NCBI GenBank assembly: GCA_900549335.1
Contig: UROJ01000034.1
Coordinates: 1 to 10,291 of the forward strand
Source: an uncultured Collinsella sp.
GTDB taxonomy: Bacteria; Actinomycetota; Coriobacteriia; Coriobacteriales; Coriobacteriaceae
Length of the DNA: 10,291 nt
Direction of reading: 5' to 3'
In this document: positions 1 through 5,441 of the stretch, piece by piece
How positions within the stretch are numbered: position 1 is the stretch's first letter
Layout of the letters: each line of letters starts with the position of its first letter
Made by a program: the position numbers and the translations under genes
Notes under the pieces: generated by a model
What the model was told of the DNA's origin: nothing
Seen by the model: only the letters and a program-made list of their open reading frames with translations
Databases searched by the model: none

Positions 1-15
1 TATACTCATGGAAAA

Positions 16-48
16 CCTCCCATTTCCCGATGTCCAAGAAATGGGAGG
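16..48. repeat. Perfect 11-bp inverted repeat, possible gene-end hairpin
   Basis: The arms CCTCCCATTTC (16-26) and GAAATGGGAGG (38-48) are perfectly complementary around an 11-base loop. On the minus strand the hairpin is followed by a short TTTT run; on the plus strand no T-run follows. It probably closes a transcription unit lying to the left of the window, or insulates the next gene. Whether it terminates transcription cannot be decided from here. Confidence 0.5.
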
Positions 49-55
49 CAGTTCA

Positions 56-77
56 ACAGGCACCTTTGTGGTGGTTT
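56..77 (-). repeat. Left copy of the 22-base repeat flanking the MGMT-family gene
   Basis: The reverse complement of 56-77 matches 445-466 at 21 of 22 positions. The two copies are inverted and bracket the gene at 107-427. The sub-sequence CTTTGTGGTGGTTT (64-77) also recurs in direct orientation at 470-483. This left copy is a half element: it lacks the opposing arm that makes the right copy a hairpin. Confidence 0.6.
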
Positions 78-106
78 ATGCTGGCTTCGGTTGAAAGGAG
101 TGGGCG

Positions 107-427
107 ATGGCGTCTGAGGGCTTTTTTGAGCGGGTGTACGAAGTAGTCGAGCAGATTCCCGAGGGGATGGTCGCCAGCTACGGTCAGGTGGCGCTGCTCG
201 CCGGTCGTCCGCGGAGTGCGCGGTACGTGGGCTACGCGCTTCACAGCAATCCGCGCCCTGGTCAGATTCCCTGTCATCGCGTGGTGTTTGCCGATGGCCG
301 CATTTGCGAGGGCTTTGCGTTTGGCGGCCCCGATGCTCAGCGTGAGCTCTTAATGGGGGAGGGCGTGACGTTTACCGATCCCATGCACGTCGACCTGGGC
401 GCCTGTCGTTGGCCGGTCGGGCTTTAA
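107..427 (+). CDS. MGMT-family protein (short, catalytic domain only)
   Basis: The product has 106 residues and corresponds to the C-terminal DNA-binding domain of O6-alkylguanine-DNA alkyltransferases. It carries the active-site motif IPCHRVV (Cys56) and a winged-helix region with YGQVALLAG (25-33). Arg39 in SARYVG sits where the family's arginine finger lies. Full alkyltransferases have an extra N-terminal domain, absent here. In alkyltransferase-like proteins of the ATL/YbaZ type the cysteine is usually tryptophan; here it is kept, so suicide alkyl transfer is chemically possible. The family repairs or flags O6-alkylguanine in DNA, and which role applies here is inference. The ATG is supported by AAAGGAG ending six bases upstream. 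The gene stands alone, bracketed by inverted repeats and followed by a hairpin 14 bases past its stop. Confidence 0.88.
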   Translation: MASEGFFERVYEVVEQIPEGMVASYGQVALLAGRPRSARYVGYALHSNPRPGQIPCHRVVFADGRICEGFAFGGPDAQRELLMGEGVTFTDPMHVDLGACRWPVGL

Positions 428-441
428 CGGTTCTGCCGTGG

Positions 442-486
442 CTAAAACCACCGCAAAGGTGCCTGTCCTCTTTGTGGTGGTTTTAG
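442..486 (+). terminator. Long hairpin, likely terminator of the MGMT-family gene
   Basis: The 17-base arms 442-458 and 470-486 pair throughout with a single G:U wobble, around an 11-base loop (459-469). The stem ends in A-rich and T-rich arms (CTAAAA and TTTTAG), so a transcript in either direction would have a U-rich 3' arm. It begins 14 bases after the stop codon. The loop and right arm share sequence with the repeat at 56-77, so this is both a repeat copy and a plausible intrinsic terminator. Confidence 0.65.
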
Positions 487-660
487 TTTACCTGAGCTAA
501 CTTATGGAGAAGGTGTGGCGGAGCATATTGACGCTACAAAGTAAACCATGGTGAACTATATTGTATTCAGCAACGGAGCAGGCCATAGGCGATGAAAAAG
601 CCTGCCCTGTTGAGTTTGATTCGCATTCCTCCCCTCTGTGCGATTCAACGGTGTACTTCG

Positions 661-702
661 GGAACAGGCCCGCTGGCAATTAACTGCCAGCGGGCCTGTT
701 CC
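661..702. terminator. 18-bp perfect hairpin between convergent units
   Basis: The arms 661-678 and 685-702 are perfectly complementary around the six-base loop ATTAAC. The stem is GC-rich in its inner half. No strong T-run follows on either strand, so it is an atypical intrinsic terminator. Its place behind trpS, with the MGMT-family gene running towards it, suggests a bidirectional end-of-transcript or RNA-stabilising structure. Confidence 0.5.
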
Positions 703-707
703 TGTTT

Positions 708-729
708 CGGTGAGGATTCAACCTCACCG
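708..729 (-). terminator. Small hairpin just after trpS
   Basis: CGGTGAGG (708-715) pairs with CCTCACCG (722-729) around a six-base loop. On the minus strand it lies 25 bases past the trpS stop and is followed by GAAAC, without a T-run. It may act together with the larger hairpin at 661-702. Confidence 0.35.
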
Positions 730-754
730 TATATGTTGTGCGAAGGCGCTTTGC

Positions 755-1804
755 CTAGTACACCATGCCCATGGCCTCCTGAACCTCGGCAAGGGTCTGC
801 TCGGCGATCTCGTTGGCGCGACGGTTGCCCTCGTGCAGCACGTCCTTCACATAGTCCAGATCGTTCTCGTAGCGCTGACGACGCTCGCGGATCGGCGCGA
901 AGTACTCGTTGACGGCCTCGGTCACGTACTTCTTGAGCTGGCCGGAGCCGCCCATGCCGATCTCCTCGGCAATCTCGACCTCGGAACGACCGGTGCAGAT
1001 GGCGGCCGTCGAAAGCAGACCGGATACGCCGGGGCGGTTCTCGGGATCGAACGTGATCATGCGCTCGGAGTCGGTCTGGCTCTTCTTGATGCGCTTGGCC
1101 GTCTCCTCGGCGGTCATCGAGATGTTGATGGCGTTGCCGTAGCTCTTGCTCATCTTGCGACCGTCCAGGCCGGGCAGCAGCGGGGTCTCGGACAGCAGTG
1201 CGTCGACCTCGGGGAACACCTTGCCGTAGCGGTTGTTAAAGCGGCGGGCGATGGTGCGGGTGAGCTCGATGTGCGGCAGCTGGTCGCGACCGACGGGCAC
1301 CACATTGCCCTTGCAGAACAGGATGTCGCAGGCCTGATGCACCGGATAGGTGAGCAGAAGGCCGGTGAGCTCGTGGCCCGAGGCCTCCATCTCGGCCTTG
1401 ACCGTTGGGTTGCGCGCCAGTTCGGCCTCGGAAACCAGCGACAGGAACGGCAGCATGAGCTGGTTGGCTGCGGGCACGGCGGAGTGCGCGTAGATCATGG
1501 TCTTGTCGGGGTCGATGCCGCAGGCAAGGTAGTCCATGACCATGTTGTACACGTTGTCCTGGATGTGCTCGGTCGTGTCGCGGTCGGTGATGACCTGGTA
1601 GTCGGCGATGAGCACGTTGGTCTTGGCGCCCATGTTCTGCAGCTCAACACGGCCCTTGAGGGTGCCGAAGTAGTGGCCCAGGTGCAGACGGCCGGTGGGG
1701 CGGTCGCCGGTGAGCATGGTGAACTTCTCGGGCGTTTTGGCCAGGCCCTCGCGAATGGCGTTGCTCTTTTGCAGCGCGACTTCGTAGCTGTTCTCGTTTG
1801 GCAT
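755..1804 (-). CDS. trpS: Tryptophan-tRNA ligase
   Basis: This class I aminoacyl-tRNA synthetase charges tRNA-Trp with tryptophan using ATP, in the cytoplasm. The 349-residue product shows the HIGH-type ATP-binding motif as GRLHLGH (38-44) within TGDRPTGRLHLGHY. KMSKS lies in GLDGRKMSKSYGN at about residue 218, and VPVGRDQ with its helix ELTRTIARRFN is also typical of TrpRS. The TGDRPTG form and the C-terminal ending (QTLAEVQEAMG) resemble the TrpRS type seen in streptococci rather than the B. subtilis type (FSGIQPSG). About 27 residues precede the first core strand. The ATG is supported by TAGGAG five bases upstream. A TATCAT -10-like box lies at 1836-1841 on the minus strand without a clear -35. 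No T-box or Trp-rich leader is visible. Confidence 0.97.
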   Translation of the reverse strand: MPNENSYEVALQKSNAIREGLAKTPEKFTMLTGDRPTGRLHLGHYFGTLKGRVELQNMGAKTNVLIADYQVITDRDTTEHIQDNVYNMVMDYLACGIDPDKTMIYAHSAVPAANQLMLPFLSLVSEAELARNPTVKAEMEASGHELTGLLLTYPVHQACDILFCKGNVVPVGRDQLPHIELTRTIARRFNNRYGKVFPEVDALLSETPLLPGLDGRKMSKSYGNAINISMTAEETAKRIKKSQTDSERMITFDPENRPGVSGLLSTAAICTGRSEVEIAEEIGMGGSGQLKKYVTEAVNEYFAPIRERRQRYENDLDYVKDVLHEGNRRANEIAEQTLAEVQEAMGMVY

Positions 1805-1963
1805 GATTGCTCCTAACGTTCGTTCGCAGGTCTTGATGATAGCGTGTTTATTGAGAGGGGTGGGCGTGAGTGGGTGAGGGACTGTCAGGGGCTGGCTTTC
1901 ATGTCCGCCACGGCGTCCGCGCGAACGGCTGCCAACGCCTTAGCCCATCCTCGGCAGCAAACC

Positions 1964-3163
1964 CTAGCGCCTGTGGTGCCGCTCCTCCTTGCGTTCTTCT
2001 GCCGCCTGCTCCTCCTGCTTAAAGGCGGGATCGTCGGGGGTGACGAGCTCGTCCTCGTGCGTGCGCTTGTTGTAATGGTGGCGCAGCACGGGCTCAAACA
2101 GGTGCAGGTGCTTGGCAAAGGCCGCCGAGCCAATGGCGAGCACGGTAAAGATGAGCACGCGCATGGGCACCTCGACCTGGTTGATCGCGGCGGCGCCGGC
2201 CGAAAGCATAATGCACCAGGCGTAGATGAGGAGCACTGCCTGCTTTTGGTTGTAGCCCTCTTGGATCAGGCGGTGGTGGATGTGGCCCTTGTCGGCCTGC
2301 CCGATGCTAATGTGGGCGCGCTTGCGGCGCACGATGGCGCTAAACGTGTCGATGATGGGCACGCCGGCAACGATGAGCGGGATGATAAGCGAGGTGAGCG
2401 CGGCGGTGCGGCTCACGTTGAGCAACGAGATGGAGCCCAGCGCAAAGCCCAGAAGCAGCGATCCCGAGTCGCCCAAGAAGATGCTTGCGGGGTTGAAGTT
2501 GTAGCGCAAAAAGGCCAGGCAGGCGCCAAAGAGCGCAATGGAGAGCGCGGCGGCATCGATGCGGCCCGAGAGAACGGCCATCGAAAACATGGTGAACGAC
2601 GCGATGCCGCAGATGCCCGTGGCCAAGCCGTCGAGGCCGTCGATGAGGTTAATGATGTTGGTGAATGCCACCAGATAGATCACGGTGATGGGGTAGGCGA
2701 GCCATCCGAGCATGATTTCGCCGGGGGCAAACGGGTTGACGATGACGCCGATCCGCAGGCCGCCGATACAGGCGATGAGCGCGGCGAGGACTTGACCGGC
2801 CAGTTTTTGTTTGGGCTTGAGCTGGAAGACGTCGTCGATAGCGCCGGTCGCAAAGATGACGGTAAAGGAGAGCGCCAGCATGGGATAGCTAATGTGAAGG
2901 CGCGGGTGCGGCACCAGGACGGGCGGCCAGCCTAGGTGCCAGGTGCCTAGGATTTGCACAATGCAGGCAACGACCAGGCCCAAAAACACCGCCGTTCCGC
3001 CCAAACGCGGGATGGGCTTGGTGTTGATGCGGCGCTTAGAAGGATAGTCGACGGCGTCGAGCTTAATTGCCAAGCGCTTGACCAGGGGCACCGTGAGGAA
3101 GGTCGTGATAAAGGCCGCCGCTGCCACGCATAGGTACGGTATGTAGCTCGGGGATGAAGCCAT
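1964..3163 (-). CDS. Undecaprenyl-phosphate sugar-1-phosphate transferase (WecA/TagO/MraY family)
   Basis: This integral membrane enzyme is expected to move a GlcNAc-1-phosphate-type group from a UDP-sugar to undecaprenyl phosphate, the first lipid-linked step in teichoic acid or other cell-wall glycan assembly. With ATG at 3163 the product has 399 residues and about ten hydrophobic segments. Family motifs in order: VDYPSKRRINTKPIPRLGG (38-56), the Asp pair in GAIDD (110-111), NLIDGLDGLA (172-181), FLGDSGS (229-235) and HIHHRL (294-299). The HIHHRL form favours WecA/TagO over peptidoglycan MraY. The C-terminus is a charged, His- and Glu-rich tail of about 40 residues, likely cytoplasmic. The start is uncertain: a TTG at 3181 would add six residues, and neither start has a good ribosome site. 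It lies upstream of trpS on the same strand with a 159-base gap. Exact sugar and pathway are inference. Confidence 0.92.
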   Translation of the reverse strand: MASSPSYIPYLCVAAAAFITTFLTVPLVKRLAIKLDAVDYPSKRRINTKPIPRLGGTAVFLGLVVACIVQILGTWHLGWPPVLVPHPRLHISYPMLALSFTVIFATGAIDDVFQLKPKQKLAGQVLAALIACIGGLRIGVIVNPFAPGEIMLGWLAYPITVIYLVAFTNIINLIDGLDGLATGICGIASFTMFSMAVLSGRIDAAALSIALFGACLAFLRYNFNPASIFLGDSGSLLLGFALGSISLLNVSRTAALTSLIIPLIVAGVPIIDTFSAIVRRKRAHISIGQADKGHIHHRLIQEGYNQKQAVLLIYAWCIMLSAGAAAINQVEVPMRVLIFTVLAIGSAAFAKHLHLFEPVLRHHYNKRTHEDELVTPDDPAFKQEEQAAEERKEERHHRR

Positions 3164-3389
3164 GAATCTAAAAACCGCCAAGCGTCGAAGGGAAAGGTCA
3201 GAAGAACGCCATGCGCAAAGGGCATAGCCGAATCATGATACTCGACCAAGGGGGGTGCATGGAATTGCACGCAGCGATAATCACGCGCTTACCAGATATT
3301 GGGATGTTGTCGATGGCTTGTCGGGATGCCGGCGGGGATCCATGTGGACTGTAATGGTGATTTTCGGCAAAAGAAAACCACCCCCCACG

Positions 3390-3575
3390 TTACGAAAATG
3401 AACCCACCTAAAACAGGTGGGTGCCCTCATCGACTGTTCCAGCGTCCTTAACAACGAAGGATACCTGTACTAGGTACGACTGTGTGGGCTCCCTAAATAA
3501 ACGCGACGGTTCACCCAGTTGCTCCGCGGGGGGCGGAATACCTACATCATAAAGCGGCACTTTGTCGATTCCAGT
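3390..3575 (-). ncRNA. Candidate structured non-coding RNA with its own terminator
   Basis: Read on the minus strand, about 185 bases can fold into a branched structure. A closing stem pairs GTGCC (plus 3556-3560) with GGCAC (plus 3421-3425). An inner perfect 6-bp helix joins 3539-3544 and 3471-3476. Inside it is a hairpin with 5-bp arms (3523-3527 and 3533-3537) and a C-rich loop. Another hairpin (TCCTT/AAGGA) lies at about 3445-3462. ATCGAC (3564-3569) and GTCGAT (3429-3434) are also complementary and would cross the closing stem, so a pseudoknot or alternative fold is possible. The 3' end is a good terminator. A -10-like TGTAAT (plus 3582-3587) suits a start near 3575. Length, isolation and fold resemble trans-acting RNAs such as the raiA motif or 6S RNA, but I cannot assign a family. 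Exact ends are estimates. Confidence 0.5.
3393..3422 (-). terminator. Intrinsic terminator of the RNA candidate
   Basis: ACCCACCT (3402-3409) and AGGTGGGT (3415-3422) form a perfect 8-bp stem around a five-base loop. On the minus strand the stem is followed by TCATTTTCG, a short T-rich tail. On the plus strand no T-run follows, so the hairpin points to a minus-strand transcript coming from 3423 and beyond. Two of its bases overlap the closing stem of the RNA candidate. Confidence 0.6.
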
Positions 3576-3576
3576 C

Positions 3577-3605
3577 TTGACATTACAAAAATCGTGTCGG
3601 ACGAT
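3577..3605 (+). promoter_or_regulatory. Possible promoter of the radical SAM gene, overlapped by a palindrome
   Basis: A perfect TTGACA (3577-3582) is followed after 17 bases by GACGAT (3600-3605), a poor -10 box. A perfect palindrome, AATCGT-N5-ACGATT, covers 3590-3606, where a regulator could bind over the -10. The same stretch on the minus strand carries TGTAAT, a possible -10 for the RNA candidate, so two divergent promoters may overlap here. Confidence 0.35.
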
Positions 3606-3689
3606 TACGGCGCCTTAGGGACGGAGCCGTCTGTGCGGTCTGGCCCTTTACGTTTGAGCTGCTGAATCGTTGTTTTGGAGCATGTTTTT

Positions 3690-4628
3690 ATGCCGACGTC
3701 GTTGACCGAACTTTTTTCGCCCGCCTGCCATTTGTGTCCGCGCCGTTGCGGTGCGGCGCGCGACGAGAGCGCGCGTGGCGTGTGCGGCGCCGACAACACG
3801 CTTAAGGTCGCCCGCGCAGCGCTTCATATGTGGGAGGAGCCGCCTATCTCGGGCGAGGCCGGCTCGGGCACGATTTTCTTTAGCGGCTGCTCGCTCAAAT
3901 GCATCTATTGTCAGAACCACGAGATCTCAACGGGCAATTTTGGCCTTGAGATTTCGCCCGAGCGTTTGGTCGAGATTATGCTGGAGCTGCAGGACCAGGG
4001 CGCCAATAACATCAACCTGGTGACGGCGACGCACTATGCGCACCTGTTGCCTGCCGCGATTGCCGCGGCACGGACGCGCGGGTTGGTCATCCCAATTGTC
4101 TACAACACGAGTGGTTACGAGCGCGCGAGTGCCGTGGCGGCGCTGGGCGACCTGGTCGACGTGTGGCTTACGGACTTTAAATATGCCGATGCCGGGCTTG
4201 CGCAGTCGCTTTCTCATATTAATGACTACCCGCGCGTGGCCGTGTCGGGTCTGGCCCAGATGGCGCGCGAGATTGAGCGCCGCGGGGGAGAGCTGGTGGA
4301 CGAGGACGGGCTCATGAAGCGCGGTATGATCGTGCGTCACCTGGTGCTGCCGGGGCATGCCGACGATTCGTGCCGCGTGTTAGACCTGGTGTGGCAGACG
4401 GTGGGCGACGTGCCGATCTCGGTCATGAACCAGTACACGCCCAATGCGCTCATGCGTGAACAAGGCGGCGACCTGGCGCGCGCCGTGACGCGCGAGGAGT
4501 ATGAGCAGGTGCTCGACCATGCCGACGACCTGGGCTTTACGACGATGTTTTGGCAAGAAGGCGGCGCGGTAGACGAGAGCTTTACCCCGGCGTTCGACAC
4601 CACCGGCGTCCTCACCAGCGCAAAGTAG
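3690..4628 (+). CDS. Radical SAM protein, PflX-like
   Basis: The 312-residue product has the radical SAM iron-sulfur motif CX3CX2C as CSLKCIYC (Cys67, Cys71, Cys74). It is followed by QNHEIS, as in pyruvate formate-lyase-activating-enzyme relatives. The N-terminus has further cysteines (CHLCPRRCG at 13-21 and GVCG at 30-33), the signature of the PflX branch (COG1313 as I recall it), probably binding a second metal site. The substrate of that branch is not known to me. Radical SAM enzymes cleave S-adenosylmethionine to start radical reactions, often activating glycyl-radical enzymes; no such partner lies in this window. I chose ATG 3690 because GGAG (3677-3680) lies nine bases ahead; an in-frame TTG at 3675 overlaps that site. 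Just past the stop is a palindromic repeat. Confidence 0.9.
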   Translation: MPTSLTELFSPACHLCPRRCGAARDESARGVCGADNTLKVARAALHMWEEPPISGEAGSGTIFFSGCSLKCIYCQNHEISTGNFGLEISPERLVEIMLELQDQGANNINLVTATHYAHLLPAAIAAARTRGLVIPIVYNTSGYERASAVAALGDLVDVWLTDFKYADAGLAQSLSHINDYPRVAVSGLAQMAREIERRGGELVDEDGLMKRGMIVRHLVLPGHADDSCRVLDLVWQTVGDVPISVMNQYTPNALMREQGGDLARAVTREEYEQVLDHADDLGFTTMFWQEGGAVDESFTPAFDTTGVLTSAK

Positions 4629-4637
4629 CGCGTTCGC

Positions 4638-4718
4638 CGATGATTTTTCTGGGACGGGGATTAAAAAATCATCGAGAGGATCGCCTGCTCGAAAAGTTGT
4701 CAAAATAGCCCCGTCCCA
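4638..4718. repeat. REP-like composite palindrome with GGGACGGGG core
   Basis: CGATGATTTTT (4638-4648) pairs perfectly with AAAAATCATCG (4664-4674) around a 15-base loop containing TGGGACGGGG (4650-4659). The reverse complement of that core, CCCCGTCCCA, occurs at 4709-4718, so a second, longer pairing is possible that excludes the first. The element begins nine bases after the radical SAM stop codon. T-rich and A-rich flanks mean either fold could end transcription. Its design matches the palindromes at 6941-6979 and 8328-8358. Confidence 0.6.
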
Positions 4719-4738
4719 AAAAGACTGGGTATTGGGCG

Positions 4739-4766
4739 TTGACAGTTGGCGAGCCGTAGGTAAAAT
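4739..4766 (+). promoter_or_regulatory. Promoter of tRNA-Ala
   Basis: A consensus -35 TTGACA (4739-4744) is followed after 16 bases by TAAAAT (4761-4766), one mismatch from TATAAT. The -10 ends 13 bases before the mature tRNA 5' end, leaving a short leader for RNase P to remove. This is the best housekeeping-type promoter in the window. Confidence 0.8.
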
Positions 4767-4779
4767 ATCGACTTGTCCT

Positions 4780-4852
4780 GGGGACGTAGCTCAGTTGGGA
4801 GAGCGCTGCCGTCGCATGGCAGAGGCCGAGGGTTCGACTCCCTTCGTCTCCA
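4780..4852 (+). tRNA. tRNA-Ala, anticodon CGC
   Basis: The 73 bases fold into a complete cloverleaf. The 7-bp acceptor stem is GGGGACG with CGTCTCC. The D stem is GCTC/GAGC and the anticodon stem CTGCC/GGCAG with loop GTCGCAT. A five-base variable loop and a T arm with loop TTCGACT follow. The loop gives U33 and anticodon CGC, reading the alanine codon GCG, which suits a GC-rich genome. The acceptor stem holds a G3:U70 pair, the identity element for alanyl-tRNA synthetase, which independently supports alanine. The discriminator base is A. CCA is not encoded (the following bases are CCC), so the 3' end must be added by the CCA enzyme. It has its own promoter and terminator. Confidence 0.96.
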
Positions 4853-4866
4853 CCCTTGGATTTGAT

Positions 4867-4898
4867 AAGCCGCTGACATTGTGTCGGCGGCTTTTTTT
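4867..4898 (+). terminator. Intrinsic terminator after tRNA-Ala
   Basis: AAGCCGCTGACA (4867-4878) pairs with TGTCGGCGGCTT (4882-4893) with one wobble around a three-base loop, followed by seven T's (4892-4898). This is a classic rho-independent terminator 14 bases after the tRNA. The start codon of the next gene is only 18 bases downstream, so that gene probably depends on read-through or on a promoter I cannot see. Confidence 0.88.
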
Positions 4899-4916
4899 AA
4901 AAGAAAGGGCTGTACC

Positions 4917-5357
4917 ATGGCCGAGCTTGAGTCCCAACCACTGTCTGTCGAGGAACGCGCCGAGTTGGAAGAGCTCCGCGCCGAGAAAGCTCGTCGCGAG
5001 GCCCAGGAAGAGGCACGCCGCGAGCGTGAGGAGCTGGCCGCCCTGCGTGCCGAGCGTGCGAAGGCCGAGGAGGCCGCCGCGAACGTCGCCCCCGCGCCCA
5101 AGCCCGCCGCCGCGAAGCCCGCACCTGCCGCGCACAAACCTCAGCCTAAAAAGGCCACTCGTCCCAAGCCCGTCGAGCCCAAACCGAGCCGTGACGAGAT
5201 GAGCTTTGCCCAGCGCATGGTTACCTCCAAGGAGCCTACGGGCGAGAACGAGATCCCTGGCATGGCGCCGGCTCAAAAAATCATCATTGTCCTTGCCCTC
5301 ATCGCGTTTGTCATCTTTATGGGCTACACGATCCTGACCAGCATGGGCCTGCTCTAG
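4917..5357 (+). CDS. Small coiled-coil protein with C-terminal membrane anchor
   Basis: I do not recognise a family for this 146-residue product. Residues about 9-52 are almost entirely Glu, Arg, Ala, Leu and Lys in a heptad-like pattern, a likely coiled coil. Residues about 55-100 form a Pro/Ala/Lys-rich flexible linker. After a short polar segment (SFAQRMVTSKEPTGENEIPG), residues about 122-143 form one hydrophobic helix ending close to the C-terminus. No signal peptide is seen. This layout suggests a tail-anchored protein with its coiled coil in the cytoplasm, perhaps a scaffold or a partner in division, secretion or envelope work, but that is inference. AAAGGG lies about eight bases before the ATG. 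A longer in-frame start at 4881 would lie inside the tRNA terminator and is unlikely. pncB follows after 84 bases and may be co-transcribed. Confidence 0.8.
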   Translation: MAELESQPLSVEERAELEELRAEKARREAQEEARREREELAALRAERAKAEEAAANVAPAPKPAAAKPAPAAHKPQPKKATRPKPVEPKPSRDEMSFAQRMVTSKEPTGENEIPGMAPAQKIIIVLALIAFVIFMGYTILTSMGLL

Positions 5358-5441
5358 CCGATTCGCGCCGGGTGTCATGCCCGAACACTCTGCCCTTCTC
5401 CAACCCTCAACCTCTGCATAACGCATCCGAAAGGTCGCCCC

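Larger units (their letters stand above)
428..754. other. Intergenic region with several hairpins, no convincing gene
   Basis: This lies between the convergent MGMT-family gene and trpS. It holds the hairpin at 442-486, an imperfect 10-bp hairpin (616-625 with 639-648, one mismatch), an 18-bp perfect hairpin (661-702) and an 8-bp hairpin (708-729). Short open frames occur on both strands, but none has convincing start signals or recognisable content. A 19-codon minus-strand frame starting MRIKLNRAGF follows a purine-rich GGGGAGGA, but its spacing is poor. I do not call it. Confidence 0.6.
3164..3689. other. 526-base region without a protein gene
   Basis: The part next to the sugar-phosphate transferase (3164-3389) would be that gene's 5' leader. 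It has no convincing promoter, only a short palindrome GTGCA-N6-TGCAC at 3255-3270. A minus-strand frame starting at 3270 runs out of frame into the transferase and looks spurious. The middle (about 3390-3575) holds the structured RNA candidate with its terminator. The right part (3577-3689) holds a -35-like TTGACA, a palindrome at 3590-3606, and a GGGACGGAG segment at 3618-3626 shared with the repeat after pncB. Confidence 0.6.

Noticed and set aside
497..679. 60-codon minus-strand frame between the MGMT-family gene and trpS
   Set aside because: It covers strong hairpins, has no convincing ribosome site and no recognisable sequence features.
592..1816. Long plus-strand open frames (starting at 592 and 638) opposite trpS
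   Set aside because: They are antisense shadows of trpS, which has complete synthetase motifs and a good ribosome site; the plus-strand translations are low-complexity Gly/Val/Ala/His-rich.
1805..1963. T-box or tryptophan attenuator ahead of trpS
   Set aside because: The gap is only 159 bases, and I see neither a T-box consensus nor a run of Trp codons nor paired antiterminator stems.
1844..2935. 363-codon plus-strand frame opposite the sugar-phosphate transferase
   Set aside because: The opposite strand encodes a membrane enzyme with all family motifs. The plus frame is a charge-rich, repeat-like composition typical of antisense reading in GC-rich DNA.
2947..3270. 107-codon minus-strand frame overlapping the start of the sugar-phosphate transferase
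   Set aside because: It is out of frame with the transferase, becomes Arg/Ser/Pro-rich where they overlap, and has no ribosome site.
3523..3537. 6C RNA (actinobacterial RNA with C-rich loops)
   Set aside because: Only one hairpin has the C-run; the 6C motif has two such stem-loops. The wider fold is also larger and branched.
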